NCBI GenBank assembly: GCA_021029095.1
Contig: JAJOHG010000031.1
Coordinates: forward strand, 1-64,000
Reading direction: 5' to 3'
Length of the DNA: 64,000 nucleotides
Source of the DNA: Phellopilus nigrolimitatus
Taxonomy: Eukaryota > Basidiomycota > Agaricomycetes > Hymenochaetales > Hymenochaetaceae
Shown here: positions 29,917 through 42,500 of the stretch, piece after piece
How positions within the stretch are numbered: position 1 is the first letter of the stretch
Layout of the letters: each line of letters starts with the position of its first letter
Notes under the pieces: generated by a model
What the model was told of the DNA's origin: nothing
Database searches by the model: none
The model's input: only the letters and a program-made list of their open reading frames with translations
Program-made: the position numbers and the translations under genes

Positions 29917-30580
29917 GACGCACGCAAGCATGAAATCGCTGATCACGGGCGAGGCGACGCTAAGAACGATGATGTTTGCGATTGCAGCGACTGGAGAAAC
30001 GAATTCAGTATACGATAATAAGATGAAGAAATCGATAGAAATGGTGTCCTACATAGTATGATGATGAAGTAAATGATGCCTTGCAAAATCGGATTCAGCA
30101 AAGTCATTTTTAGTACGTGATAAGTGAACGACAGAGCGCGAACTCACCATCGGTGAATATTCTCTTCATCATTGTCGAATGAGGCATCTGGGCTAAAAGC
30201 AATCTTTTTTAAATACCGTGCATAGAGATGTATGGCAGTCCGCTCAGACTACCTGCTTTCCCCAATAAAGCGGCAAGCGCGACTATGTGAAATCAGAGGG
30301 GAGACGTCAGCTTGTATCAAATCGCCCGTGGTCAATATGAGCAAACACGAACACGCTTCCATGATCATGAGCATCGACATCGCAAGCCGATCGATGTCGC
30401 CACGCAGATTGACGAGACACCCAGTCGGGAGCAAATGCAGGCTCACAGCTGGAAATTTCCTTCAATCACCGTTTATAATTCAGAAGGGCGCGGTAACGCC
30501 ACGCACTGGTGACTGTTTTCAGAAACTGTCCCGAGAAATATAGCGCTAACGTGCAGAAGACCTATCGATCAGAGAAGAGA
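28680..30580. other. Intergenic region with a GAAA microsatellite
   Basis: No gene recognised. An AAAG/GAAA repeat lies at about 29883-29918 and produces a Lys-rich open frame (29581-30018) that I do not consider a gene. The part next to AAR C resembles the upstream region of AAR A. Confidence 0.5.
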
Positions 30581-30589
30581 ATGTTAGAA

Positions 30590-31472
30590 CGTATAAGGAA
30601 GCAAGGCTGAGCGGAAGGCCATACTATGTATAGCGACCCGAGGATGAATGATACCAAGCGCGTGCATCCCCATACCGCATAAGCTCGCATGTAGAGTATG
30701 ACTGAAGATATAGGTTAACAATGTCCATATAAGAAAGTGACTGTCAGAGGCCCTCACATTCCGCGACAACATACTCCGCCACGATGAAGCCTTCAGAATC
30801 ATAACGGTGTTCAGGGTCACCCCAATAAAAGCAGAAAAGGAATATCTGCTCACTAGAGAACACAACGAAAGCCGGTCTGCACGACTAAATATCGCGCATT
30901 CAGAAACGCGCACCGCCTCGACGACCTACTATGCCTTATTGTGGTTACTCACCTCTGCGTATTTGACAGGATCCACCGACACAGTGACTGCAAAAAAGAA
31001 CCTCCTCATCGGAAACGCGGTATCAGGAAGCGGTTGCCGAAATTGCATATACGTACCGTGCATCATCCCCGCGAGCCCGACGAACGGCATGTAGCGGTTC
31101 AAGAAGAAGGCGACCTTGATGATGGAAAGGCGCGAAGACCAGACGAGGCGGCGCTCCTCGCTGAAGGTCAGCATGTAGTCGTAAACCTGGCAATTACACC
31201 AAGTCAGGCAGAGTTACGTCGAGCGAGCGCGGACAAAAACTCACCAGGCACGCTAGCGTCGCTACTGCGAAAGAACTCAGCTTATGCATGCCTTAATGTA
31301 AGCGTTGGATCAGTACCTTGCGTATACTGAAAGGACAAAGACGTCAGGCTCGGTGCTGCGACTTAGACAGGGGAGACGACCGACTCACTCGGGCTACGTA
31401 CACATCATGGACAGTAGACAAGATTTCCTGCATTTCCTGCGGGCTCGGAGGCAGAGACGACGACGACGACAT
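30590..31472 (-). CDS. DUF6533-type membrane protein, copy 1 (3' end uncertain)
   Basis: DUF6533 is an N-terminal membrane region of fungal multi-pass proteins of unknown function. Exon 1, 31472-31389, encodes MSSSSSLPPSPQEMQ... to VYVAR. A 10-nt exon (31329-31320, TATACGCAAG) and a 20-nt exon (31264-31245) give YTQVATLACL. Exon 4, 31186-31057, gives VYDYMLTFSEERRLVW and FFLNRYMPFVGLAGMMH, the family hallmark. Later exons are less certain: a SRYSFSAFIGVTLNTVMIL membrane-like segment lies near 30.8 kb, but there the frame is hard to follow and the gene may be truncated. It shares an inverted duplication with the OMT. A link to the pathway (transport or sensing) is not shown. Confidence 0.6.
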
Positions 31473-33135
31473 GGCTTTTTCACGTGTACATCTGCGGGGA
31501 CGGCCCCAGCAGCCCAGATATATATCCGCGCGGGATAGCTCAGAGTCTGATCGGCTGCGAAACCCCGCACGAAGCTGCCTTGCCAAATCTGAGATCGTTG
31601 ATCGCGAGTAATAAGTTTCGAAAATCTCCGATAGCGACCCCGACTCGAAGTTTCAATCCGCCCACCAGAAAATAAGTGCAGGTCTGACCTGTGAGATACC
31701 ATATTTCAAACTCTTCACTCTAGAAAAAGACGCAATAAGCAAAACAAACCACATCCAGGTAGAAGCAAACCAAAAACTCGCACAAAGGGTGATGTTTAGC
31801 GTCCCACAGAGTGCTCATGCTTGCCAACAAAATATGATGTTGTCGACGATCACAATCTGGCGTTATCCTATACGCGCTTGCGGTACCGTTTGGCAACGAC
31901 GACACGGATCACACCCGCATGCGGTTTCGCAAGCGCAACCGCGACCGGGCTCTGACGACCAACAACGCAGGCTCCCGTTGCCCATCCCGGTCTCCCGCAG
32001 CTGCAACTCGAGCGTCGCTGTCGCGCTTCCAAACGGAGGGGGTCAACCATGATCAATCGACAGTCGACACCCTGCGTCCCACCTCCACTGCAGCACGAGC
32101 ACACGAGGATACCGCACACGAGAACGCGGGGCCTGCCAATATTAATGATTAATGTTCGCGTCAATACTCAGTAATCGCCCTGCGCCTAGGCTCACCGTCC
32201 ATCACCGCCGGGCGATCCCCATCCCGCTCAGGACCTGAAGCTTTGAAGAGGAAGAGGAGACACATGTGATCTGCATCGCGGGCTCGCGGGAAGGTAATTT
32301 ACGCAACGACGATAATTCGACTGCAAGCTGCAAGAGGGCGCGCGGGACGATTCGAGAGGGGGATCCAATTTTTTTTTTAAAAATCAATCCACTTCCCTCC
32401 TCCCCCCTCCTCTCCTTATTTTCGTATGTTCAGATTATATATTTTACGTTTGTAAACGCGCGGGGCAGCGGACGCTTGGCGGGGGGCGGGCGGGCGGGCG
32501 CCGGAGCGAAGCAGCATCGGTGAGCAGGCTGGACGCTCAGTGTGCAGGGGGCGGGTGGAGGGAATGGACTGAGTTGCGTCCCGGCGCGTGCGTGTCCGCC
32601 ATTGCAAACGAGCCGTGCGCGGCGCGCCTCCGGAGCGGCACATACGTACATGTACGTACGGGCTGCGCATTCTCGCCGAGCCTTGCAGTCAGTCGCGCGG
32701 CAGTGGGTGGACCCACCAAGCCGCCCCAAAAAATTTCATCATGGTTTTATGGTTCCCGCCCGATAGAAAGTAGAAAGCTTCGGCGGACGACAGCCGTCGT
32801 GTCTCCACCAGCCCGCCCCGCAGCGCCAAAAGCGTGTTACACACGACAACAACAGCGTAGATACATGCACGATACATACAACAGCACGCAACTCGAGTCG
32901 CGATCAAGTCGAGTCTCGAGAAAAGAAAAGGAAAGGAAAGACGAAAAAAAAAATGACAAGAAGAAAAAGAAAAAAGAATAAAAGAGAAAGAGAAAAAGAA
33001 AAAAGGGAAACCATACAACAAACAAAGCAGAGGGCAGAGCAGAGCAGGAGCAGAGCAGTAACGCGAACCACAATCAGAGTCAGAGTCAGAAGTCAGCATG
33101 CGAAGCAGAGTCAGTACGCGAATCAGAGGCGCCGG
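31473..33135. other. Intergenic region between DUF6533 and OMT genes
   Basis: No gene recognised on either strand. It holds purine-rich tracts (32925-33010) and GC-rich promoter-like sequence, and is repeated at 62086-63721 in the other arm. Confidence 0.5.
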
Positions 33136-35374
33136 CTAGCGGCTGGCCCACTGCCCCACCGTCCGCGACCACAGGCTGCGCCGCCGGCCCTTCTTCCCCG
33201 CCTTCTCCTTCTCCTTCTCCTTCTCCTTCTCCTCCGCCTTCTTCTTGTCCTCCTCCGCCTTCCTCTTAGCGTCCTCCTCCGCGCCAGCCGCCCCCTCCAC
33301 GCGCTCGGGCTGCGCAACAAGCTCCGGTGCCGGCGCCGGCGCCGCGACAGGCTCGGCCGCAGCCCCAGCCTCAGGAGAAGGCGGGGGCACGGGCGCAGGC
33401 ACCGCGACGATCTGCGGCATCCAGCTCTCGCTCGCCGCGTGCACCCTCACCACGCGCCAGCCCGTGCGCGCAAGCAGCCGCGCGAACTCCGCGAGCGTGC
33501 GCTCGCCCGCGTTGTGGTTGTTCAGCATCTGTTCGTTTATTCGTTAATTCGTTGTCCTCCACAACGAGAGAGAGAGAGAGAGAGACGACTGGGGGACGGA
33601 CAGACGCACCTGGATGTCGAGCTTGTACGCGAGCCCGTTCGCCGTGCCCCAGTTCGCGAGGAGGGGCTCCGGCGGGCGCGCCGCGCCGTCGCCCTCGCCC
33701 TTCTCCTCGTCCGCGCCCGCGCCCCCGTCCCCGCGACACGCATACATCAAAATACTATCCACAACAACAAGCGTCGCGCCAGCGGCGGCGCCTTGCGCGT
33801 CCGGCGGGGCGGCCGCCGCGCGCACGTGCCGCAGGATCGCCGCGCACTCCTTGTCCGGCCAGTTGTGCATGATCATGCGCAGCAGGAAGACCGCGGGCGG
33901 CGCGGCGCGCGCGGGCTGTGCGTCGAAGAAGCTCTGTTCTGTGTTATCGAAGGAATGTTTTTGTTTCAATTTAGAGGTGAGACGGCCGGACGTCGATGGG
34001 AGCGAAAACGCACTTTGGAAGGACACGCGCCCGTCGCGGAGCGCCTCGGGGAAGTGGCTCTCCCAGAACTAGAGAGAAAAAGATAAAAGAAAGGCGCACA
34101 ACTGAGCCACTCGCACATGGTCTAACCAACGCGGAGCCGGACGCACCTTCGGCGCAACCTCAACCACCTTCTCCGTATCCTGCACCTCCAGCCTAATGCC
34201 CGGGTTCGCACGCACGATCGGGAGGGACGCCGCGCCGACGCCGCCGCCGACGTCCACGACCCTGCTCCCGGGGGGCAGCGCGCGCCAGTCGAAGCCCGCG
34301 AGGATCGCGCCCGCGGGCGTGAGCGCGCCCATGCCCTGCATCGCGCAGCCGAAGCGCAGCAGGCGGTGCGCGCGCCCGCGCGCGCTCAGCCAGTCGAACA
34401 TCGTGAGCGCCGTGGCGCCGGGCACCGCGCGGCTGAAGGGCGCGCCGAGCGGGTGCGTGGCGGCTGCGGCGCCGCCTGCGGGCGGCGAGAGCAGCGTGTC
34501 GGACAGCGCGGTCGCGTGCCGCATGGACTCGTCCGTGCTGCGCGGGTGAGTGAGTGTGATTGTGAGTGTGGGGGGAGGGAGGGGAGAGGGGAGAGAGGTG
34601 GAGGAAGCGTACGTTACGCCGATGAGCGCGGCGAGCCCCGCGCCCGGCGCGCTCGCGCCGTATTTCTTCTCCCAGCGCCGGAGGCGCACTGTATCCTCGC
34701 CCGTCTCCTTCTCCTCGACCCCGGGCTCGGGGGAGGCGGCGGCGGCGGGAAGAATGTCCTCGAGCGCGGCGCCGGAGTCGAGGGCGATGCTGAGGCGGTT
34801 GTTCGCGAAGGTGTCCGGCGCGGCCTCGCGGAAGATATGGTGCGTGGCGAGGAGGCGCAGGAGGCGGGCTGTTGATATATTAAAAAAGAAAGTTGCCGAG
34901 CCCGCGCTGTGGCTTCCGCTGAAATACGAGGGGGCACGCACCGAGCTTGGACGCGTCGACGCCGGCGAGGCGGCCGAGCTCGTCGACGTGGAGCGCAGGC
35001 GCGCCGCGCGCGCGGATGATCTCGACTATGTTGGCCTCGACGACGAGACGCAGGGCCGCGGAGAGGTGGTACTGTGCGCCACAGGGGGGTGAGCAAATGA
35101 GTGGAACAAGCGGAGAGGAGGGGAGAGGAGGGAGGGGGGAGGAACGCACGCCTGTGGCGGCCTCCATGACGGCCTGCTCGGGGGCGCGCACGAGGGCGGC
35201 GAGCTGCGCGGTGGCGGCGACGATCTGCAGGACGGGTGCGCGCGCGTCTGCGTCTGCGGCTGCATCTCCGTCTGCGGCGGGTTTGGTGGCGGCGTGGGCG
35301 TCGACGAGCTGCTGGACGGAGCGGGAGATGAGGGCGGCGAGGGCGACGGCCTGGGGGAGGTCGATGTCCGCCAT
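33136..35374 (-). CDS. SAM-dependent O-methyltransferase 1 (COMT type) with charged C-terminal tail
   Basis: Transfers a methyl group from SAM to a hydroxyl, typically phenolic. Same seven-exon structure as OMT 2, about 592 aa. An N-terminal helical dimerisation-type region (YHLSAALRLVVEANIVEIIR, HHIFREAAPDTFANN) precedes the SAM motif DVGGGVG and the catalytic His in MIMHNWPD. The usual fold ends near PQIVAVPA. It is followed by about 90 residues found in no family member I know: an Ala/Pro-rich linker, a Lys/Glu repeat block (KKAEE type) and a basic end, KKGRRRSLWSRTVGQWASR. Family members are usually 350-450 aa. The N-terminus carries a short Asp/Ala tract that is expanded in OMT 2. Neighbours suggest methylation of a phenolic product; this is inference. 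Confidence 0.9.
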
Positions 35375-37322
35375 TGGGAGGGAGAGGAGGAGGGAGGAGG
35401 GAGGAGGGAGGAGACGGGACGAAGTGGAATGGCTTGCTCTTGATGGCTGGGCGTAAAGTAGTCTCGCGCAGCGTGGCAGCGTGGCAGCGTCTACCCTCCG
35501 CCGACGGACATGGGGACGGCCCCGGCACCGCACATCGTCCGGCCGGGCCAGTTGGCCGTGTTTTCCGCGTCCGCCGGCGATAGATTGTAGTATTAATGGG
35601 CTCAAATCGTGCATCCCCGATCGGCAGGAACGTGTCCGCCGCGAGAGCGAGCTGCCACCGCGGATCCGGGGATAGGGCGCCGCACCCCCTTTTCTGGACC
35701 CGTCTTTCGTCCGCTTTCGGAGCCGGGGAAGCTAGTTCCGGGACCCCGAACTGCGCTACGTACGTGCCCATATGCAATTATCGTGCGGATACAGATGGCC
35801 GGCTGCGATGACGTCATGCGGGGGATCCGCACGATCGACGAACGGCTCGGGATGTGCTTAGTGCTTAGTGCTTATGGCGCGGCACCCGCCGGCCGGGCGA
35901 AGCTTCCTCAACATTCTCGCCAGACCGCGACTCTACACCCGTTCGTCAGGATATATATTAAGTCCATCGGGATCTTCTAGGCCCTTTACTAGTATTTTTC
36001 ACTCATTCATCCGCCATTGGTTCTGGACTGCACTCGTCTCCTTCACAAGCAGAATGAAGTCGCATTTCTCCTTCTATCAGAGCACGAACGATGCTTGCGA
36101 TAGCCGTCTCCGGCTCCTTCTCGTGCTCCCTCACTGCCGGAAGGAAAGGCGCCTAGCACGCCCTGCTCTCCGGCAACTCCGCGCAGAACCTCTTCTCGCA
36201 GATTTTGTCGTCCCCTCCGAGGCGGCGGAGGCGGCTGACTGGCCACCGCTGGCGCCGCGCCTTATCCCCAAGCCCAGCCTGCACGCGAAGGCACATGCTA
36301 CGCTGCCAAACAGGCGCGGGTATCGAAACGCGCTTCCACGGGTGAACAATCGGCCTACTTCGTTCACGCGCGACACCATGCGTACATGCGCTGTGTATGC
36401 GCTGCGCCATTCGCATCGCGCAGCAAACGCGTCTCCGCAAGGACGGCGCCCCGGCCCCCCCCCCCCCCCCCCCCCCGCCGCAGCCTCGCCGCTCGCGCGC
36501 GGAACAGCCGAGCAGCCAGCGCCGACGAGCGACGAAGACTCGAAATGCAAGAGGCAGCCTCTCATCTCTTCTCTCTGTCTTGTTCCTCTGCCCTAACTTA
36601 TGTTAACAACGTTCGGCACACATTCTTCCGTATCATTCCTCACAGCGATTCGCCTACACCCTACATCGCGCCGCAAAGACTCAACTCGGACGAAAAACAT
36701 CAGAGCCCCGGCAAAACACCAAGTCGCCATCGGAGCTCTGCAAGCAAGAGGACAACGGCGCGGCCTTCGCAGATGAATACACGCACGACACACATGTACG
36801 TACCCGCACGCACGCCAGCTAACGACAACCGCGGCTCCGCAGTGTACGCACATATCCGCATATCCGCATCGGCGAAAGACGGCCGCGGGCGCGGGCACGT
36901 ACCAGCCCCGCACGGCTCCCCAGAGGCGCGCAGAACACGGCCCCGAATATATGTACGAGGCCGTATGCGTCGGAACGCGGGATGTGTGGCGCGCCACGCC
37001 GCGCGGGCGTCGCAGAGACGATAACGGCGCACGCGCAACGCTGGGACTCGTCCTCGAGATTCCGGGACAGGCAAAGCCGCGCCCGCGCCAGACAGTGTGC
37101 GAACGAGCACCGGTTTTCTGCCCGGGCGGCCCTCGCCAGCCCTGCAACGTCTGTGACCGGAGGAGACCCATGCTTACGAGCGCACAGTTTTGGAAAAAAA
37201 GGCAGCGGGCGGAAATTTCTTAGTACATGTTATGGTTGAAAGCACGCAACATGGAGCGCTGAGGAGACGATGGCTGGTTCGATGACTGGTTCTTAGGTGA
37301 GCTGAGCACTGACAAAGTCGGA
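35375..37322. other. OMT 1 promoter and GC-rich non-coding flank
   Basis: Upstream of OMT 1 and mirrored at 57815-59777. A plus-strand frame at 36386-37024 and its partner at 57833-58747 are long only because of base composition; they differ in frame and length between the arms, so I reject them as genes. A poly-C run of about 20 lies near 36457. Confidence 0.55.
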
Positions 37323-37625
37323 GAAGAATGGTTGTATTATCAGACTATAGCTCAGCTCGGTACAAGTCCGGCATTTGTTTTGAGGGAGAGGGGGGGGGGG
37401 GGGGTTCATTCCGGTATTGCGTCAGTGGCGGAATCAAATGCTTGTGGGGCGGGAATTCGCAATCGCAACACGATGCAGCCATACACCCCTCCTGCAAAGG
37501 GTGCACAGGACTGTGGCGGTCCGCTATTCCAAACTTTATTTCTTGCTGATCTCGAAAGCCAGAAAGACTAGAAAATACCTGGAACCCCCCCCCCCCCCCC
37601 CCCCCCCGCGAAGGTAGCCGCCTTA

Positions 37626-38197
37626 GGGCCTGCTCGGCTCCAGGAGTTGTGCAGTCACCGGCTGGGCAACCCAGGGCCGGAGACTTCCGCACTAGTCTGA
37701 GCCAACGCTGCACCTGTTTGTCACATAAAGTCACATACTGTAATCATCCGAAATGCCAGACTTTATTTAGATTTGGACGCTTATCTTATGTAATACCATA
37801 TATTAGGCAAATTTAAATGCATTTTAATCATTATTATTACTAGTATTTGTTTCAAGTTTTCAGTGAAAAAAAAAAAAGCCGACAAGTAAAAAATCTATGA
37901 TACAACATCTGTAGACATGTATGGCCTCTAACTAATGCGTATAAACAAATATGTCATAGAAGATTGTGGTAAATGTAGATAGAAAAATAATTCAGACCTT
38001 TCCGTTTGTTGATATGCATAAGTTAACGAAGCACCGATAGCCTAGAGGAAGAAAGTCACGCATAGAAGCCGTTGGGTCACAACCGCAGGAGCACCGAGCA
38101 CTCGTTTCGGCTGAGGTTGGCCAACCGGTGACTTCCCAATCACCGGTTGCAAATTTGGGTGGTGGAGGCTGCGCAACTCCTGGAGCCGAGCAGGCCC
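37626..38197. mobile_element. MITE with PIF/Harbinger-like TIRs
   Basis: A 572-bp element with near-perfect 29-bp terminal inverted repeats starting GGGCCTGCTCGGCTCCAGGA (one mismatch in 29). It is flanked by TTA on both sides (37623-37625, 38198-38200), the 3-bp target duplication typical of PIF/Harbinger elements. The middle is AT-rich and non-coding. It lies in the left arm between OMT 1 and AAR D and is absent from the matching place in the right arm. Confidence 0.85.
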
Positions 38198-38319
38198 TTA
38201 GGCTAGGTCATGACGCCCGGAGCCGTGTTGGCTAGGTTGGTTTCTTCGTAGGCGGCCCGGTGAGGAATAGCGCCAAGCCGGAAGATGGTATAAATTACGC
38301 AGAGCCCCCGTCCTCGTTA

Positions 38320-38710
38320 GTGCTGCCGGGAGGCAAGGTCGAGGTGACCTCCACCTTGATTAGTCAGCACCTCGATCACCTCAAGGTCGTCAAGGTCGTC
38401 CACCTTGACAACCTCGCCTTGAGGTACCTTAAGGTGATTACCACGCTAGGAAATCATTTGTCATAATGAAGAATTCTAGTCACGAAGCGTCACGGAAAGA
38501 TCACCGTGCCATGTACCCGACGGGTACTGGTTTACACTAAGTTTCAGTACATAAATGATTGCCGATTTCTTTCTTTCTGAGATCGTGACAACGGTACTTC
38601 ACCTTAAGGTGACCTTAAGGCGACCTCAAGGTACCTCAAGGTGCCCGATTTGGTTAGTGCTTAAGGTAAGGTAAACCTTGCCTTAAGGTTACCTTGCCTC
38701 CCGGCAGCAC
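38320..38710. mobile_element. TA-flanked MITE rich in AAGGT/ACCTT repeats
   Basis: A 391-bp element with 20-bp termini GTGCTGCCGGGAGGCAAGGT and its reverse complement, flanked by TA (38318-38319, 38711-38712). The interior has many short AAGGT and ACCTT words in both orientations and can fold on itself. Short related stretches (CACCTTAAGGTGG-like) occur near 23.6 kb and 44.4-44.5 kb. Confidence 0.78.
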
Positions 38711-39103
38711 TAGTCCTCATAGCCCCATTCCTATATTCTTACTTTCATCTCAGGACTGGTTCTTGTTTTTTTCTTTTTTCTAGGCTGTATGTGTGAGTTT
38801 GTTCTCTCTCTCTCCGTACTATGCACGGATACACCGATGAATATCTTATTGGAATACGAGGCGCGAGGTCGCCAGCAGTCGTGCACAGAGAGTCCGTTTG
38901 ACCCGTTGGCGGTGGTGGGCCGTGGGCAAACGCAACGCATGCTAGTCGCTTACCAATCTACCCGATATGTCCGTAACCCCGAAACAGTTTTAGAGGGTTC
39001 GCAGAAATTCCAACATATCTAGACTGTTTCACATCCGCTCTTTCCTGTGTTCTGTCCTTTCAAGCCTTTCCCTCATATTTCCTCCGGTATTATATTTTCT
39101 ACT

Positions 39104-39197
39104 ATGTTCTTCAGGAAGGCTGTTTTTGCCGCCACCGCATTTGCCTGTGTTGTTTCCGCTCGCCCCTTACCATTTGGCAAACGCGAGGCTCCTCAAG
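39104..39197 (+). pseudogene. First exon of a secreted-protein gene, truncated
   Basis: Encodes MFFRKAVFAATAFACVVSA, a typical signal peptide, then RPLPFGKREAPQ with a Lys-Arg site, ending at a plausible GT donor (GGTAAT). About 40 nt later the sequence changes to the duplicated 3' flank of AAR D, so the rest of the gene is missing. The parent gene is unknown. Confidence 0.5.
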
Positions 39198-39518
39198 GTA
39201 ATAGATCAATCCTTAAGGCTTGGACTACATAAGACTCACGCTGTGCTAGGCAGGCAGGCAGGCAGGCGGGAGGCCGCAGCCTGTCCGACAAAGGCGGCGG
39301 TTCGAAGAGCTTCTTATGCATAATGCCTCCTTACGACGATACACAGAAACAAAAGCGATTTGTATTGAATCAATCACTTACGGATCCCATGCGAAGAGAT
39401 CTACTTGCAGTTCCTCCACAGGTAATCTAAGTTTCTACTAGAAAGAGAGAGAAAACAATTGCACACCTATCACCACCCAGCTATTTATTCCCAACCTCAC
39501 TCCCCAACATAACCAGCT

Positions 39519-42500
39519 TCAAGCTCGGGGAGAAAGCGCAAGCGCAATGAACCCCGACGCCCGCCAGTTCTCCACCCACGTCTTCACGTTCGCCGCGCCC
39601 ATCTCCGGCGCCCCGCGCAGCGTCGCCGACGCCGCCTCCGCGCGCTCGCAGCGCAGCCGCGTAATCCCCAGCGGCTCCACGTTCTCCGCCTTCACGCGCG
39701 CGACGTGCGTCACTGCCGCGTGGAGGAAGGGGCGCAGCCGCAGCGCCGGGTTCGTCGCGTGCGCCTCCGCGAGGACCTTCGCGCTCGGCTCGGAGCCGGA
39801 ATACAGTTCGGCGTGTGCCGCCTCGAGCGCGGCAAGCCACACGGCGTACGGCGCGCGGGGCAGGCCGAGCTCGGACGCGAACGACGCGATGATGGTCGAC
39901 CACGGGACAGGTCGCGGGTGCACGAGGTGGAGCATGAAGTCGCGCGCGTGCAGCATGTCGACGATCGCCCCTCCCGCGTCGTGCGCAGTGAGCCACGAAA
40001 CGTCCTACGCGACGAGCGAACAATATTAATGAAGAAGTGGGCAATTATACCGGATAAGCAGAGGTGCTCACCCCGTCGGCGTCCGGTAGCATTCCTAGTG
40101 CGATGCTCGACTTGACCAGACTCGGGAACCACTCGTGCGTGTTCCACGCGCCGCTCGGTCCGCCGGACATCTGCCCACAGCGCACCACGCTCGCGCTCAG
40201 CGGCGTCTTCTCGGATGCAATCCGCAGGATATGCTCGGACACCCACTTCGATTCGGTGTATCCAGCGCCGATCGCGATGTCCGGCGTCGCGAGCGGCTCC
40301 TCCGGTGCACGCTCGTCCTTGGCATAGTCTAATAAAGAAAAACGGGAAGTAAGAATATGGAAGCACGTGGGCAGAAAGAAGATGCGGACTGCTGAACACC
40401 CCGACGGAGCTGATGAAGAGCACGCGTGCTGGCGCTGCCCCGTGTCCACCCAGAGCGAAGTCGACGAAATTGCGAACGCTCCGGATATTCGGTTCGAAGG
40501 AGGTGACCGCGACGTTGAAATCGACTCTCCATGCTGCAACGGAGCATGAGTATCACGGTGACGACCGGTTTGAGTAAAAGGTAGCTCACCGTTGTGGATA
40601 ATATGCGTCACCGAAGAACGCATTACCTCAACAAACTGCTTCGGGTCAATGGCAAAGTCGGGATGGCTCGCGTCTCCCTCCAGGAAGCGCACCCTCGCAT
40701 CCTCCAAAAGCCTGCTATCCAAGCTTTCCCTCTTGAAAGCCTTAAAATGCCTCTCCTTCACCGACACACCATCGGCAGACGAGCGCGACATCGCATATAT
40801 CCGCTTTACCGCCTTGCTCTCGATGAGCTTCGCCAGGATGTTTGAACCGATCGAGCCCGTGCTTCCAGTGAGCAGGACAACGTCTCCATCCCCACCGTCT
40901 CTGGATTCCTCGCCTGCGACGAATGTGGGGAAATCCGTCGTGTACTTCGAAACAAGCGCCTCCAGCTCGCGACTCTTCGCGGTTGCGTCGCCTGCGGAAT
41001 CGACCGCCGTCCCCGAGACGCTCGAAGACAGGTACGTCGCCAGGCGCGCAATGGTGGGGTAATCGTATACGAATGTCGCGGAGAGCTTGCGCGCGACGCT
41101 CGCGTGCGACTCGCGTAGGACCCGCAGGACAGTGTTCCGTATCCAGGTCGCTTGGAGACTGAACATGAAATTAAACAGCTGTCCAGGAAGTCATAAAGCC
41201 TTCGCCGCACCTGTCCAGTCCATGCTCGAACAAGTCTGCGTCGTCCGCAACCGCTCCGTTCTCTTTCTTCATCGTCTGCAGGACAATCTGTCTCACAAAC
41301 TCCGTGGTGTGCGACGGGGTCCAGTTTTCTGGAGCCGCGATGTTCTCCTGCGCGCTCTCATCGACGGTTTTATATGCAACGTCGATTTCGCCGTCATATT
41401 CCTTGATGATTACCTGTCGACGAAGTGTACCTTTTCCAGTAAGAGCAAATGGTTTGGACGGCGAGGCGACGAGAATCATCTGCAGATATATCACGATGTC
41501 GGATTAGGCTACACAGCTGCTTCGAACAAGCAATCTACGCGCCTCCTTAAAAATTCGGGAGTGCGTCGGCGCAAACTCATTCATTGCCTCGATCGTGGGC
41601 CTTCAAGAAGTGCAATTCTTGTGTTCAGCTATCGGTAATGATACTTAGACTCAGGCGTTGCTTACCAGATGCGATTTCTAAACTCGACGAGCTTCTTGGT
41701 GTCTGTAGGATCGAACGCATACGGCTCCTTCGGCTCCACGAGCACGCCACAGTGGAAGCGCCCGCGTCCGAAAATGACTGCGTAGCTGACGAGCGGGTCG
41801 CGCGCCAGCATTTTCTCTGACCATCAAGACGCACGCATTAGATAAAGCCTCTTTTAAGTCGTAGAAAGAGGCAACGCACCCAGTGGCCCGGGGTTCGTCT
41901 TCTCTCCCGTCGAGTGCATGATCTGGTCATCCGTGCGCCCGACGACTTTCCAGTACCCCGGCTTCGTCGGGTGCGGAGCGACGAGGTCGCTCGTTGCATA
42001 TGCATCTCTCCCATTTATTTTCGTATTGATAGCGTTCGGGCGGAAGGAGCCTGTGGCCTTCGAAACAGAAAAAGAAAGGATTTTCTCAATCGCATGAATG
42101 TCCAGAATTATAGCAGAAATCCGGTCTTACGAGAAAGACGAGCTCGAACTCTTTGTTACCGTTGTCGATGAAGTGGGCTTCCCGGGCGGGAGAGATCCTG
42201 AAGTAATCCCAATCCTCTCCATCTAAACCTACGAATGAAGGGCAGTCAGCTCATTTATATATTATTAGTGAAGAAGGGAAAAGTACTATGCAAGAACTCG
42301 TTGACCATCAACGTTTCTGTCCTGGATAAGTAGCATTGTCTAAGTCGCTGTTTCAAAGAAATAATTCGAACAACTCACAATCCATATATTGTGAATATAT
42401 GAACACCCTTCGAAGCAAGATGGTTTCCAGCCTCTTTACTAAGGGGTCCACCGCCGTATATCTGATAATTCTTCTCTTCAACATGATCGGCCGCGAGAAG

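Larger units (their letters stand above)
31195..37355. repeat. Left outer arm of the large palindrome
   Basis: About 6.2 kb present in reverse orientation at 57781-64000: DUF6533 gene, spacer, OMT, and a 2-kb GC-rich non-coding flank. The left limit is set only by the end of the window in the other arm, so the true arm may be longer. Differences are mostly point changes and expansions of simple-sequence tracts. Confidence 0.9.

Noticed and set aside
29581..30018. Lys-rich 145-codon frame
   Set aside because: Driven by the GAAA microsatellite; no homologous exons or promoter seen.
38030..38110. tRNA-like stretch (GATAGCCTAGAGGAAG...)
   Set aside because: No acceptor-stem pairing or T-loop GTTCGA motif at the right spacing; it lies inside the Harbinger-like MITE.
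38320..38710. CRISPR-like array, because of repeated AAGGT words
   Set aside because: The repeats are 5-8 nt, in both orientations and without regular spacers; TIRs and a TA duplication show a MITE.
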